Below, piece after piece: positions 35,165 to 45,472 of a DNA stretch of 64,000 bases (positions are counted from its first letter, which is position 1; each line of letters starts with the position of its first letter). The notes under the pieces were generated by a model. It worked only from the letters and a program-made list of their open reading frames with translations. It was not told the DNA's origin and did no database searches. Location: NCBI GenBank assembly GCA_907164885.2, contig OU015497.1, positions 66,859,077-66,923,076 on the forward strand. Direction: 5' to 3'. This DNA is from Dolomedes plantarius. Taxonomy: Eukaryota > Arthropoda > Arachnida > Araneae > Dolomedidae. The translations under genes and the position numbers were made by a program.

Positions 35165-36208
35165 TTATTTATTAAAAACAATTTTTTTATAATCAATTTT
35201 TAATAGCACGGAAAACTTGCGCATTGGCATTCTAATAATGAGAAAAATAATATAAAAAAATATAAATTGGTTTTGAAATCGCGCAAGAGCCCTGAAGTTT
35301 AGAAAAAAAATCTGCACTTTTTAAAGACGTATAAAATTTTTTAATAGTTTACTTTATTTCTAATAGTGTAAAAACTACTCTTTTTAGTAACCTAAATGCG
35401 TGAAAAATACTTTTGGACACATTGCTGTTCATGTGAATTCGCGCAAAAGGCTTAAAATACCATTTATTTTTGCAAAAATCTCATATTGCAGCTCTTCGCG
35501 CATTTCAGCATGTTTTTCCTTTATGAGTATGGTATTGCCTTCTACATTGCAAATGCGTTCAAAGTTGTCGTATACTTCCTTATTAAGCGATAGGTACGGC
35601 GTATCTGACAGGGCCACAGTAACAATAGCTTCTGGTGTCCTGCATGATCTTGGAATGATCTCTGATTCAGATATGTCACGAATGATTGACAAAAGTAAGA
35701 TTAAAAGGGAAATGTGAAGATTCGAAAAGCAATAAAGGAAAAAAGAGCACCAGCTGAAAGAAGTAAATGGAATCTTCTTCGATGGTAGAAAAGATAATAC
35801 ATAACACAAGAAAAAATAAGAGCTAAAACGTACCGCAGAGTAAGAAAAGAAGAACATATTAGCCTGATTAGTGAGTTTGGTGGCCAATACATTGGCCATG
35901 TTACACTAAAAACAGGAACCGGTAATGATATTGCCGAAAGTATTTTTGACTACATGAAAAATAGATTTTTACATGAGTGCAGTGGTAGCCATCGGTTGTG
36001 ATGGGACAGTCACAAACGACGGTTGGAAAAGTGGTGTTGTACAAAACATTGAAGTTAGGTGTCAGCGACCACTGCAGTGAAAAAAGAACTGCTTCAAAAC
36101 CAATTTATATTTTTCTATATTATTTTCCCCTTTATTAGGATGCCAATGCGCAAGTTTTCCTCGCTATTAGAATATGATTATAAAAAAATATTTTTTTCGC
36201 CCCACCCT
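35165..36208 (+). mobile_element. Unclassified TIR transposon, 8-bp duplication (copy 1)
   Basis: The octamer AGTAAACA flanks it at 35157-35164 and 36209-36216. The right end, complemented, starts AGGGTGGGGCG. Inverted similarity of about 120 bp links both ends (shared GGAAAACTTGCGCATTGGCAT), though the outermost 20 bp of the left end is eroded. The interior carries pieces of the same unknown protein family as the element at 39955-41958. Copy 1 is non-autonomous and degenerate. Confidence 0.82.
35575..36062 (+). pseudogene. Fragment of an unknown transposon-associated protein
   Basis: Plus-strand pieces in three frames give LSDRYGVSDRATVTIAS, DKSKIKREM, NGIFFDGRKDNT, EEHISLISEFGGQYIGHVTL, KTGTGNDIAESIFDYM and VAIGCDGTVTNDGWKSGVV. 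From memory, this order (CDR-x-GVSDRA, FDGR-D, GHVTP-x-SG, GCDGT-x-NTGW) matches a widespread arthropod protein family usually labelled hypothetical. I do not know its activity. Stops and shifts are frequent. Confidence 0.65.
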
Positions 36209-36779
36209 AGTAAACATGTCTTACATTCTATACATAAAAAGGTACAGTTTCTGTAAGTGTAACACACTGTTAAATAATTTATAACAACATAATGAATACA
36301 GTGATTTCAAAAACATCTCTTCTATAGACAGACAAATTAGATATGAGTAATACCAATTAATTATATTTTATAAAATAGAAATTTCTACTTGATTATTTAC
36401 TTTTATAAGTGTGAGTAAACATGCTTTACATTCTATACATAAAAAGTTATAGTGTCTGTCAGTGCAACACGCTTTCAAATAATTTTTAACAACATAATGA
36501 ATATAGTGACAGCGATTTCTAAAACATCTCTTCTACAGGCAGACAGATTAGATATGAGTAATACCAATTAATTATATTTGATAAAATAGAAATTGCTACT
36601 TGATTACTTACTTGTGCAAGTGTGAGTAAACATGCCTTACATTCTATACGTAAAAAAATATAGTTTCTGTCACTGCAACACACTGCCAAACGATTTTTAA
36701 CAGCATATTGAATACAGTGATTCTGAAAGCATCTCTTCTATACAGAGACAGCTTAAATATGAGTAATACGAGGATTAAC

Positions 36780-37092
36780 TTTTGCCTAGAAGGGAATGTG
36801 ACGTCTTTATCGGAGTGTAGGAATTATTTTTTTTCATCGCTGTAGAAAAAAAACTATTTTACTCTCTCAAAAGCAAGAAGGAATATATTCGAAGAATTTA
36901 TCCAAAAATATATCATCTCCCACAAATTTCCGGAAAATCTTGCACTTAATGCATAGTTATCGAAAACCGATATAACACAAAACGAACCATATGTTGCGAA
37001 TTCTTTCTTAGACATAAGAAAATTTGCTTAAAAGTCTTAGAAAAATTACATTTCTGTAGCATAACTCAAGAATAGTTATTATTACTTAACGT

Positions 37093-37160
<68 letters not shown>

Positions 37161-38040
37161 GAGTATTTGTGTATACAAGCGTACATATATCAAAACATAA
37201 AATAGGGATTGCTTTGGATACATTTGCAGACTAATGTTTATGCGGGCGTATGTTGTTTGAACATATATAATACAAGAGCAGAAATATTAGTGTAATATTT
37301 ATACTTATCATATATTTTAACAGACTTATGCAGTTTTTTCCGGATTGCATTATTTAATTTTCTGACAAGTAATAACAAAATTATATTCCACTATAACGTT
37401 CTATGTCTTATTATGGTATTATACGTATTACAGATTTTGTTTTTCTTCAAATAACAGAAACTGCTTTAAAAGAATATAGCTAACCCATAACATGAGAACT
37501 CATTTGATGCTATGTACAAGTTTTGAATTGATGTTAGTGATACAGTGAATGGAATATTGCAATAAATCTATCCTACCTAGTTACATTTCTAGCTTAATTT
37601 TTGATTCCGGAAGTTTAAAACTTCATCATAATTTGCTTTCGGTCTTTAAATATGAAATCATTTTTTATTATAGCAGGGTTTTTTAGATATACCTTTACCC
37701 CCGAAGAGGAGAGACGTTTGTGAGCCGTCTCTACTGATGATTTGATACGATGTGGGGATGATTGATAACTTTTTTCGGCACTTCAGTATACTATTCCTGC
37801 TCACACAACTTGTCCACTGTCTGGTATACTCTCTGACATTCTTACTATAAATATATAATTTTTAGTACATATGTAAAGCATGTAAAAATTAAATAATTCA
37901 TAAAGTGGGTCACATCTATTTTCAGTTTGGTGAAAACATGTTTATAAAATATTATTACTGCAAAATATTAAAGTATTATTTTAAAGTATTATGTATTACC
38001 TATTTTAATTACAGGTCATTGCTTCTCCACTGTGAGCTAT
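36780..38040. other. AT-rich DNA without a gene
   Basis: Contains a (TA)n run at 37097-37160. Nothing else is recognised. Confidence 0.6.
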
Positions 38041-38183
38041 TTAACCCCTTCTGTACCAGTGGATCCACGTATTTATCCATGGCCTGATTATCTACAAACA
38101 CCAGTGGATCCACGTATGGATACACTGGTGACAGAACTGTAAATTAACTTTTTTATGTAATTTTTACATAAATCGATGAAGAT

Positions 38184-38362
38184 ATCGTTATATTTATATA
38201 CGTATCGACTTAAATATCGTTATATTTCTATGTGCATCTATTTAGATATCGTTAGACTTCTATGTGCATCTATTTAGATATCGTTATACTTCTATATGTA
38301 TCGATTTATATACCGTTATATTTCTATGTGTATCGATTTAGATATCGTTATATTTCTATATC
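38184..38362. repeat. 32-bp minisatellite, about five and a half units
   Basis: The unit is close to ATCGTTATATTTCTATGTG plus CATCTATTTAGAT. Units are 32 bp each with a few differences, and then degrade into the TA tract. Confidence 0.88.
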
Positions 38363-38617
<255 letters not shown>

Positions 38618-39309
38618 ATTTAAATATCGATACCTATATCTCTTCTCATTAATAGGAATAAAAGCATCTCATTTATCTGAAAACTACTACTTGAAATTTT
38701 AAATCTAAATGCCCGAAAAACTGGTTTTGCATGCAATCTTCATATGCATATGCTGGTACGGGAGGGGTTAAACTTAGAACGATTTTAAAATATATCTGTA
38801 TCTTGAACCACTAAAAGAATATATACCTTATGTTTAGTCAGGATGAAACTTTTACGAATTCAAGTCGTCAAAACTCCAGGGTGATTCCCCCGAAAGAGGC
38901 CACGAATATTCTGTAATAACTCTCACTAGAACGAAGCGATCTGCATGCAGCATCCTACAAAGTGCTCATTAGTAGATGGCACTTCACATCACGTGGTTCT
39001 CGGATGAGGCATTGTTCCATTTGTCGGGACATGTTAACTCGCGAAACACCCGTATATGGGTCGCTGAAAATCTCTTTGCCACTCACTCAACACCACTGAT
39101 CTCGGAACAAAAAGTTGGTGTGTGGTGCGCGACTTGTCGATTGCGCATCACAGGCCCCACGTTCTTTGACAGCGATGAGTATCTGGACATTTAACAGTTC
39201 GTAAATCAACAGACTGATCAGGAGTTAACGGAAGAGCAACGTGTCACACACCGACAAGGAGCATTCAGTCTTTCATCGGCAGCATTGTAATTTCAAACTT
39301 TGATCACTA

Positions 39310-39882
39310 GCCCAGTCAAAATAGACTCGATTTTGACGAATGGCTAAAATAAATATATGAAAGTTTTGAAAATTGGTGGAGATGTTTGTTTAGGCATGCT
39401 AATGGATATACTAAAAGTCCCCACAGATCAGACTTAAGCTTTCGCCTCCATCTTTGAAAATGTATAGATTTTTTTTTTCTTTTTTGCAAATGAATCGAGA
39501 AATATTCATTTTATGTGAAACAATTGAATACAAAAATTTAAGAGCATTCAATTATGTAAAAAAACACTGTCCGCTCCTTTCAAAGTCTATTATCGTTGTT
39601 CGTGTTGGACTAATGAAAACATGTAGAGAATGTTTTTGTACATAATTTAATTCTCTTCAATTTTTCAATTCAATTGTTTAACAAAAAATCAATATTTCTC
39701 AAGTTATGTGTGAAAAAACAAAAAAAGTCTACACATTTTCCATGACAGCGGGCGGCGAAAGTTCAAATCTGATTAATGGGGACTTTTATTATGTTCAACA
39801 GTATGCTCAAGCAAACATCTCTACCAATTTTCAAAACTTTCATGTATTTTTTGTTTAGCCGTTAAACCTATCTTGACTGGGG
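39310..39882. mobile_element. Nested TA-type foldback MITE
   Basis: Flanked by TA (39308-39309, 39883-39884). The ends are GCCCAGTCAA and, complemented, CCCCAGTCAA. The inverted arms run about 150 bp and include ATGAAAGTTTTGAAAATTGG on both sides. The plus-strand 63-codon frame inside has no recognisable motif. It is inserted in the mariner-like transposase. Confidence 0.85.
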
Positions 39883-40267
39883 TACACCATGGTTGACGGA
39901 TCTGACACCACCAGACTTCTTCCTCACGGAAAAGTCTATCGGAAGTATTCTTACTAGGGTGGGTCGATTTTTACTTTTTTTTAAAATCGAAATCGCCTGT
40001 GTTGGGAAAAGCTGTGTATTGCTATCAAATGTTTGTAATTTTTTTTTTTTGAAATTCAAATATATTTAGGCACCCCCGCCAGGCCCTTGAAGTTTTTCCA
40101 AAAACATAAAAAAAAGCATTTTTTATTTATTTTTTAATTTTTTACGTACCAAATATTTTAGCCGCCTGTAGTGGAAATTATTACATAGCAAGTTCCTTTG
40201 TTTGTGAAAAAAATTATTTTGATATTGTATCATATTTAAAGCTCCCGCTAGGTCAGCGAAATTTGTT

Positions 40268-40846
40268 TTGAATTTCCACGATAGATGGTGTGATTGTACT
40301 GCACGGTTTCATAAAAAATTTCATAAAAAAAAGTTTCATAAAAAATTTCATAAAAAAAAGTTTCATAAAAAATTCATGAATATAAAGAAGTCTACTGGAA
40401 AAACAAGTGAAGCTGTGAAAATTAAATTAAGAAGGTTTCAAAATGATGCAAAATCTACACTGTTTGATATCTCAACATGTAAGTGTCATGAATTTTCATT
40501 GTGCACATATGATAAGTCAAGAAAAAAGCCGATTTTGGAACAAGAATTTTTGGAGGACCAGAGATCTTGGACGAAAATGTTTATGTGGAATTTGGATGCT
40601 AAAATCACTAGGGTGCTAAAACTTAGAGTTGCAAGGAAAGCAGTGGATGCTGAACGTCTGAATAAGCAAAAATCTGAAACTGATATAAATAGCCAATCTC
40701 AACAATGTGAAAGTATTAAGTATAGGAGCTCTACTTCTGAAAGTGAAGATGATTTTTATTTTGATGAGGATTTTAAGCAAGTTGCTACATCTTCAAAAGA
40801 AGTGGGCAGATCCAAAAGTGTATGCAAAAGTTTGGTTTCTCACTAA
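40268..40846 (+). pseudogene. N-terminal part of unknown transposon protein
   Basis: The 192-aa frame starts with a run of FHKK repeats made by a tandem TTTCATAAAAAA. It then shows TLFDISTCKCHEFSLCTYDK, KPILEQEFLEDQRSW and KLRVARKAVDAERLNK. Cysteine pairs (CKC, C-x-YD) followed by E-Q-FL-DQR recall the N-terminus of the arthropod hypothetical-protein family mentioned for 35575-36062. This may be a small metal-binding region, but that is a guess. The tail is acidic and serine-rich (STSESEDDFYFDEDF). The frame continues, broken, into the C-terminal part at 40850-41400; the central region is deleted. Confidence 0.6.
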
Positions 40847-40849
40847 AAG

Positions 40850-41400
40850 TGAGCCTTCATGCTGGTACACAGAATCTTTGGGAAGTTATACACTACTCAA
40901 GATAACTGAGCGATGAGCTGAAATTAGTAATGGATCCTGTAATGAAAATGAATGATTTTATGGTCACCCATAAAACCTGCTGATTGCCATAATCAACGAC
41001 AAATGATCCTATATGAGGAAATTTACGCTTCAGAAGAATCATGAAGGCTCGAACACTTCCCAATGAAACAACTTGTGATTTTGTCATTCTGCCTCTCAAA
41101 TTTCACGCAAACGACTGTGCAGAACTGATCAATTGGAAGAAATGTTCACTTACAGAACCTCCTCTTACTAAACATATATCCAGAGCAGAAATTGAGAAAA
41201 TGGCTGAAATAGGTGGCTTTATTGAAAGTAAGCTGTGGACTCTCCCATGCCGTACACAAGATGTCGAAAGGGCAGTCAAGATAGTGTCAGAGGCATCCTC
41301 AATTTAATGTGGAACAAAAAGTCGCGATGGCTTTATACATACAACTTTGGAGTCTCAAAAGCTGATGGCAAACTTCGAAAATAAGGCAAAATATAAAGTG
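40850..41400 (+). pseudogene. C-terminal part of unknown transposon protein
   Basis: Pieces in order: LWEVIHYSR, LSDELKLVMDPVM, RRIMKARTLP, PLKFHANDCAELINWKKCSL, TEPPLTKHIS, RTQDVERAVKIVSEASS and, after a stop, CGTKSRDGFIHTTLESQKLM. ELI-W followed by TEPP, and VER-VK-V-EAS followed by RDGFI, match my memory of the C-terminus of the same family. The longest uninterrupted stretch is 41041-41307. Confidence 0.6.
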
Positions 41401-41560
41401 TAAGATTGCTATATCACTAAACAGGGAAAAAATGCTCCCATATTTTGTTGGGAGGGTGGGTGGGTGGGTGCGGGAGGAGTTCGAATGCAGCCACCTCCTC
41501 GTGGTGAATTCGGGATTATTCTGCCATAATTTTGGCAAAATAATCAAAGAGCCGTTTTAA

Positions 41561-41642
41561 CCCTTTGACACAGATGGAACATTGAGTTTAATAATGACTT
41601 TAATTTTTAAAATACGTTTATTAAAAATTCTGCTTCAAAGGG
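41561..41642. mobile_element. 82-bp piggyBac-type mini-MITE
   Basis: TTAA at 41557-41560 and 41643-41646, with ends CCCTTTGACACAG and, complemented, CCCTTTGAAGCAG. It is nested just inside the right TIR of the 39955-41958 element. It is very short for a mobile unit. Confidence 0.7.
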
Positions 41643-42250
41643 TTAAGATATAAAAATTTCGCCGGCCTAGCAGGGGCTTTAAATATGATACAATATAAAA
41701 TTTTTTTTTTCGCAAACAAAGGGTCTTGCTATGCAACAATTTCCACTACAGGCGGTTAAACTTTTTGATACGTAAAATATTAAAAAAATTAATTAAAAAT
41801 GCATTTTTTTTACATTTTTGGAGAAATTTCAAGGGCCAGGAGGGGGGGCCTAAATATATTTTAAATTAAAAAAAATTCAAACACTTGATAGCAATACACA
41901 GCTTTTCCCACCACAGGTGATTTCGATATTTAAAAAAAGTAAAAAACGACCCACCCTAATTCTTACACTGTGGAATATTTGAAGGAAAACATCCAAAGTG
42001 AAATTTCTGCTATTCCCTCCTATATGCTTGCCAGTACGATCTGTAACATGGAGCGCCGAATCGAAATGTGTCTGGCAAAATACTGAGATCCCTTCCACCA
42101 TCGCATGTAATCAAATCGATTGCACATACGTCAAGGAATACAGCTTATTTTTTATAGTTTAGATTGCGTCATTCTAGCGTGAGTTAGTTTTTAATAATTG
42201 GGACCTCTTTCGAGTGAATAACCTTATTTAACTGAACACCTGGGTGAAAA

Positions 42251-42301
42251 TGGTTAGTACCATTCTGGTGAAATGGTACTAACATAGTACCATTTCATCA
42301 G
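42251..42301. repeat. Overlapping inverted repeats (alternative hairpins)
   Basis: TTAGTACCATT (42254-42264) pairs with AATGGTACTAA (42272-42282). The same middle region, CTGGTGAAATGGTACT (42265-42280), also pairs with AGTACCATTTCATCAG (42286-42301) with one mismatch. The two stems are mutually exclusive. Confidence 0.75.
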
Positions 42302-42450
42302 ATTTCTAAGAATTATTTTGCAAGAAATATAAACTAAATCATTTATATTTATTACCATCTTCAGTGATCAGTCTTTTGATGTCTAAAAGTATTTATAAAC
42401 TTTTGTCTGTAAGCGGGAAGCTAATTGTCAATACAGTGTCATTTTCCAAC

Positions 42451-43208
42451 AAGGGGGCACAGGGCCTTGACGCTCTACGAAATGACTATATATGAACTAA
42501 TTCTAACCACAAAAACTCAAATAATAATAGAAAAAGAAATTTTCACTCTCCATATATGAAAAGTACATATCTTTAAAGATGTCATGTATAAAAATGGAAA
42601 TTATAAATCTATACATAATTTTCAATTTATCAGTTTAGAATTTTTAATGATTAACTGCTAATTTGAGTTTGCGTGCAGCATTACTTTTAAACTATCAATA
42701 GGGAACTGATAAAACTACACTCATACGTATATTTCATGGTATTATACATTTTAAAACCATAAAAATGTACAATTCTGAAATACTTTTTTATGTGGGAAGA
42801 TTATGCAATTAATTGTTATAATTTTTGAAGTTTTTTTTTTTATTTTTTGCTCAATTTTTATTTTAAATATTATTTATTACAATTTATTTCTTTTTAAATT
42901 GCATGTAAGTATATTCCAAGTGTATTCTGACCATTAACTATTTTCTGTAAGCATATATCTAAAATTTATGATGCGCGCAGGAATTTATGATTTTTAATCA
43001 CCCGTTAATGATATAAAATTCTAAACTGCAATTTGAAAATTATTTATGGATGTGTAATTTCCATTTTTTTATATGACATATTTAAAGATATGTACTTTAT
43101 ATGTATAGAGAAAGAAAATTTCGTTTTCTAATATTATTTGAATGTTTGGGGTTAGAATTAGACCATATTTATACTCATTATTCGAGCTTCAAGGACCTAT
43201 GCCCCCTT
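42451..43208. mobile_element. Large foldback element
   Basis: The left end AAGGGGGCACAGGGCCTTGA and the complemented right end AAGGGGGCATAGGTCCTTGA start inverted arms of about 230 bp. These include AAGTACATATCTTTAAA and AAAAATGGAAATTA on both sides. The interior is AT-rich without a gene. No clear target duplication is seen, so the superfamily is open. Confidence 0.8.
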
Positions 43209-44160
43209 AGTAGAAATATTAATAATTATTTTAAATGCATATTTTAACTAAATTTTGTAGTTTTTTAACAAAAAGAAAAATGCGTATACTTCTTGAATAA
43301 AGAAAACGCATTCTTATATGAATCGTGTTAACATCTTTATTTTATTCACAATAAACTAAAGTGTAAAATGTGTTACCGAATTTAAAGCCAAAACGTGTAA
43401 TCTGTTACACATTTATTGAAAATTTTATATTTGTAGGATGTTACGTGAGCTAAAATATCTCAGAATATGTACTCGGAAATACCTTGAAACATGTTAAAAA
43501 ATTTCGGTTTCAAGAATTTCTGGTACATTACACAGTCCATTTTAAATCCATATTCCATTTTCAGTAATCCTGGGGTTAAACGCATAATATTCTTCAATTA
43601 CACACTCCATGAATACCCGACTAATTAACGTAAATTAAATTAACCGGGCTTTTCATTATTTAAAACAAGAGTGATCGTATAAACTCTTCGAGTAAACACC
43701 GGAAAAATATTACCTGCATAATGGTTTACGTAAGAGAGGAGGACGAGATTGTCATGTCGGGAGTTAATGAACGGTGAAACATTCGAACTGGTTTTGAAAT
43801 GAAAAGATGAAACGCTATTAAGTGCAATTCATTACCCCGAAAGCAGAAAAGATCACAAATAAGTAGAGGTATACCTTCGCCGAGTTTAATTAGCTTTTCC
43901 TCAATTACACTTGTAAATAGCTAATGCAAGATTTTGTTAATAGTTTTAAGCATAAATGGAACTAAAATAGAAAATGTATTATTATATTTGAAGAAGGCAC
44001 CCACACTGTATCGTGGCATCGAGAGCTTTCCCTTTCTTACAGATTAGTATTAGGGCATCAATTGGGTAATCCAATCATAAAATACCAACCAAATTTTTAA
44101 TGTGGTAGTGGGAAATTTTCAAGTGTCCGCCACTTAAGAAATATGTATTCAATGCGGCCT
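43209..44160. other. AT-rich DNA without a gene
   Basis: Nothing recognised. Confidence 0.55.

Positions 44161-44162
<2 letters not shown>

Positions 44163-44251
<89 letters not shown>
44163..44251. repeat. (CA)n-(TA)n microsatellite
   Basis: About 38 bp of CA followed by about 50 bp of TA. The Tc1 element at 44252 is inserted at its right edge. Confidence 0.92.
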
Positions 44252-44254
<3 letters not shown>

Positions 44255-45470
44255 TCAAGGGCCAAAACATTATGACCACCTGTCAATAACGAGTTGGCCC
44301 ACCTTTGGCGCGCGACACAGCTTCAACCCGCCTTGGCATGGATGCCACAAGTCCTTGGTAGATGGCCGGAGACAGATTGTACCAGATGTTTAAGCAACGG
44401 TCACGCAAATCCGAGATATTGCGAATTGGTGGTCTTTGAACTCTGAGCTGCCGTCCCATGACATCCCAAATGTGTTCTATCGGATTGAGATCCGGTGAGT
44501 TAGGCTGCCAGGACATTAACTGGAATTCAGCATCATGTTCCTGGAACCACTCCAACACAATTTTAGCCTTGTGACACGGGGCGTTGTCCTGTTGGAACAT
44601 TCTATTTCCAGCTGGAAAAACAGAGGCCATGTAAGGGTGTAACTGGTCCGCAATGATGTTCAGATACCCTGTAGCATTCATGGTCTGCTCTACCACAACC
44701 ACGGGTCCCAGAGACGCCCAAGAGAACATCCCCCAAAGCATAATGCCGCCACCACCGGCCTGTGTATGACCTACTGTACATTGAGGGAGCAACAGTTCAC
44801 CTGGAACACGGCGTATCCTGACACGGCCATCAGCGTGATGAATGACAAACCGTGATTCCTCTGACCAGGTAACTCTCTCCCACTGATCCATGGACCAGTC
44901 ACGATGTTCCCGGGCCCAGCGCAGGCGCAATTGGCGATGACGCTTGGTCAGCAAAGGCACACGAGTGGGACGTTTGCTGCGTAGCCCCATATCCAACAGT
45001 GTCCGCGGAACAGTGTGCTGCGATACTATTCTACTTGGCCCTGCATTGTATTGCGCTGTCAGCTGAACCACTGTCTGGCTCCGGTTTTGCTTCACCATGC
45101 GAGACAGTCTCCGACGACCTTTTTCTTTGATAGAGTGTGGACGTCCAACACCATGTCGTCTACTGCTGGTTTCACCGTCATTCATCCACTTTGCATAAGT
45201 ACTAACAACTGTAGGTCGCGAACAACCCACGAGTCGTGCAGTTTTGGAAATACTTGTTACGAGCCTTCGAGCCATTACAATCTGCCATCTATCAAAATCG
45301 CTGAGATCCGCAGCCTTTCCCATCACACACAGAAGTAAGTGAAAGAATGATTCTTCAGACTCTCCAGCAGCAGTTAAATACCACTTCCACCTGATCACAC
45401 GCCTTCCATGTCATCCAGGCGAATTCTTTGCATAATGTAGGGGTGGTCATAATGTTTTGGCTCTTGAGTG
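44252..45470 (-). mobile_element. Tc1-like transposon (DD36E type)
   Basis: 1,219 bp. The terminal inverted repeats of about 29 bp start CACTCAAGGGCCAAAAC (one mismatch between the ends) and are flanked by TA at 44250-44251 and 45471-45472. The transposase stop lies two bases from the left repeat. The full-length open frame and matching ends indicate a fairly young copy, but the changed catalytic residue argues that it is not active by itself. Confidence 0.94.
44283..45398 (-). CDS. Tc1-like transposase, open frame, first Asp changed
   Basis: The frame is 371 aa, but the natural start is probably Met26 (MGKAADLSDFDRWQIVMARR), which gives 346 aa, the normal size. Two helix-turn-helix regions (about 30-75 and 95-150) flank a GVGRPHS AT-hook-like linker. 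In the catalytic domain the expected WSDESRF reads WSEESRF, so residue 180 is Glu (codon GAG) instead of Asp. D271 (FQQDNAPCHKA) and E308 (NPIEHIW) are intact with 36 residues between them, the spacing of the DD36E (Incomer-like) group. An Asp-to-Glu change at this site normally abolishes DDE catalysis. The protein may still bind its repeats. Confidence 0.92.
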   Translation of the reverse strand: MIRWKWYLTAAGESEESFFHLLLCVMGKAADLSDFDRWQIVMARRLVTSISKTARLVGCSRPTVVSTYAKWMNDGETSSRRHGVGRPHSIKEKGRRRLSRMVKQNRSQTVVQLTAQYNAGPSRIVSQHTVPRTLLDMGLRSKRPTRVPLLTKRHRQLRLRWAREHRDWSMDQWERVTWSEESRFVIHHADGRVRIRRVPGELLLPQCTVGHTQAGGGGIMLWGMFSWASLGPVVVVEQTMNATGYLNIIADQLHPYMASVFPAGNRMFQQDNAPCHKAKIVLEWFQEHDAEFQLMSWQPNSPDLNPIEHIWDVMGRQLRVQRPPIRNISDLRDRCLNIWYNLSPAIYQGLVASMPRRVEAVSRAKGGPTRY

Positions 45471-45472
45471 TA

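Larger units (their letters stand above)
34620..36770. repeat. Tandem array, unit about 205-215 bp, five copies
   Basis: Each unit contains TTACATTCTATACATAAAAA, ATGAATACAGTGATTTC, ATCTCTTCTATAGACAGA and ATGAGTAATACCAATT. The TGAATACAGT landmark falls at 34811, 35026, 36293, 36498 and 36709. The long gap between the second and third is explained by the insertion at 35165-36208; removing it with one duplication restores a 215-bp step. The units are diverged, so the array is not young. Confidence 0.88.
39955..41958 (+). mobile_element. Unclassified long-TIR transposon, 8-bp duplication (copy 2)
   Basis: Perfect flanking octamers ATTCTTAC (39947-39954, 41959-41966). The ends are TAGGGTGGGTCG in inverted orientation. 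The inverted repeats are about 310 bp (39955-40268 and 41650-41958), roughly 85% alike. Inside lie the N-terminal and C-terminal parts of one unknown protein with the middle removed. A TTAA-flanked 82-bp MITE is nested at 41561-41642. The end sequence and the protein family are shared with the copy at 35165. Confidence 0.92.
38976..42100 (+). pseudogene. Mariner-like transposase, interrupted
   Basis: The first piece starts MALHITWFSDEALFHLSGHV with an intact first Asp, then QKVGVWCATCRLRITGPTFF. The second piece (39885-39954) reads WLTDLTPPDFFLTEKSIG, the region after the third catalytic site. The third piece (41967-42100) reads TVEYLKENIQSEISAIPSYM and NMERRIEMCLAKY, a typical tail. The N-terminal DNA-binding domain is missing and the segment with the second Asp is degraded before the first insertion. 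It resembles the arthropod group often annotated with DUF4817. Confidence 0.8.
38878..42225 (+). mobile_element. Dead mariner-like element split by two insertions
   Basis: The left end (AGGGTGATTCCCCCGAAAGA, continuing into ACTCTCACTAGAACGAAG) and the complemented right end (AAGGTTATTCACTCGAAAGA, continuing into ACTCACGCTAGAATGACG) are inverted repeats of about 60 bp. Transposase pieces lie at 38976-39290, 39885-39954 and 41967-42100. Between them sit a TA-type MITE (39310-39882) and an 8-bp-duplication element (39955-41958). Taking out the two inserts brings the three pieces into one order. Confidence 0.82.

Noticed and set aside
35429..35899. 156-codon minus-strand frame
   Set aside because: It overlaps the plus-strand protein remnants that match the sister element. 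Its hydrophobic composition comes from T-rich antisense sequence.
34620..36770. CRISPR-like repeat array
   Set aside because: The repeat unit is about 210 bp with no unique spacers, in a eukaryotic, transposon-rich context. It is a tandem satellite.
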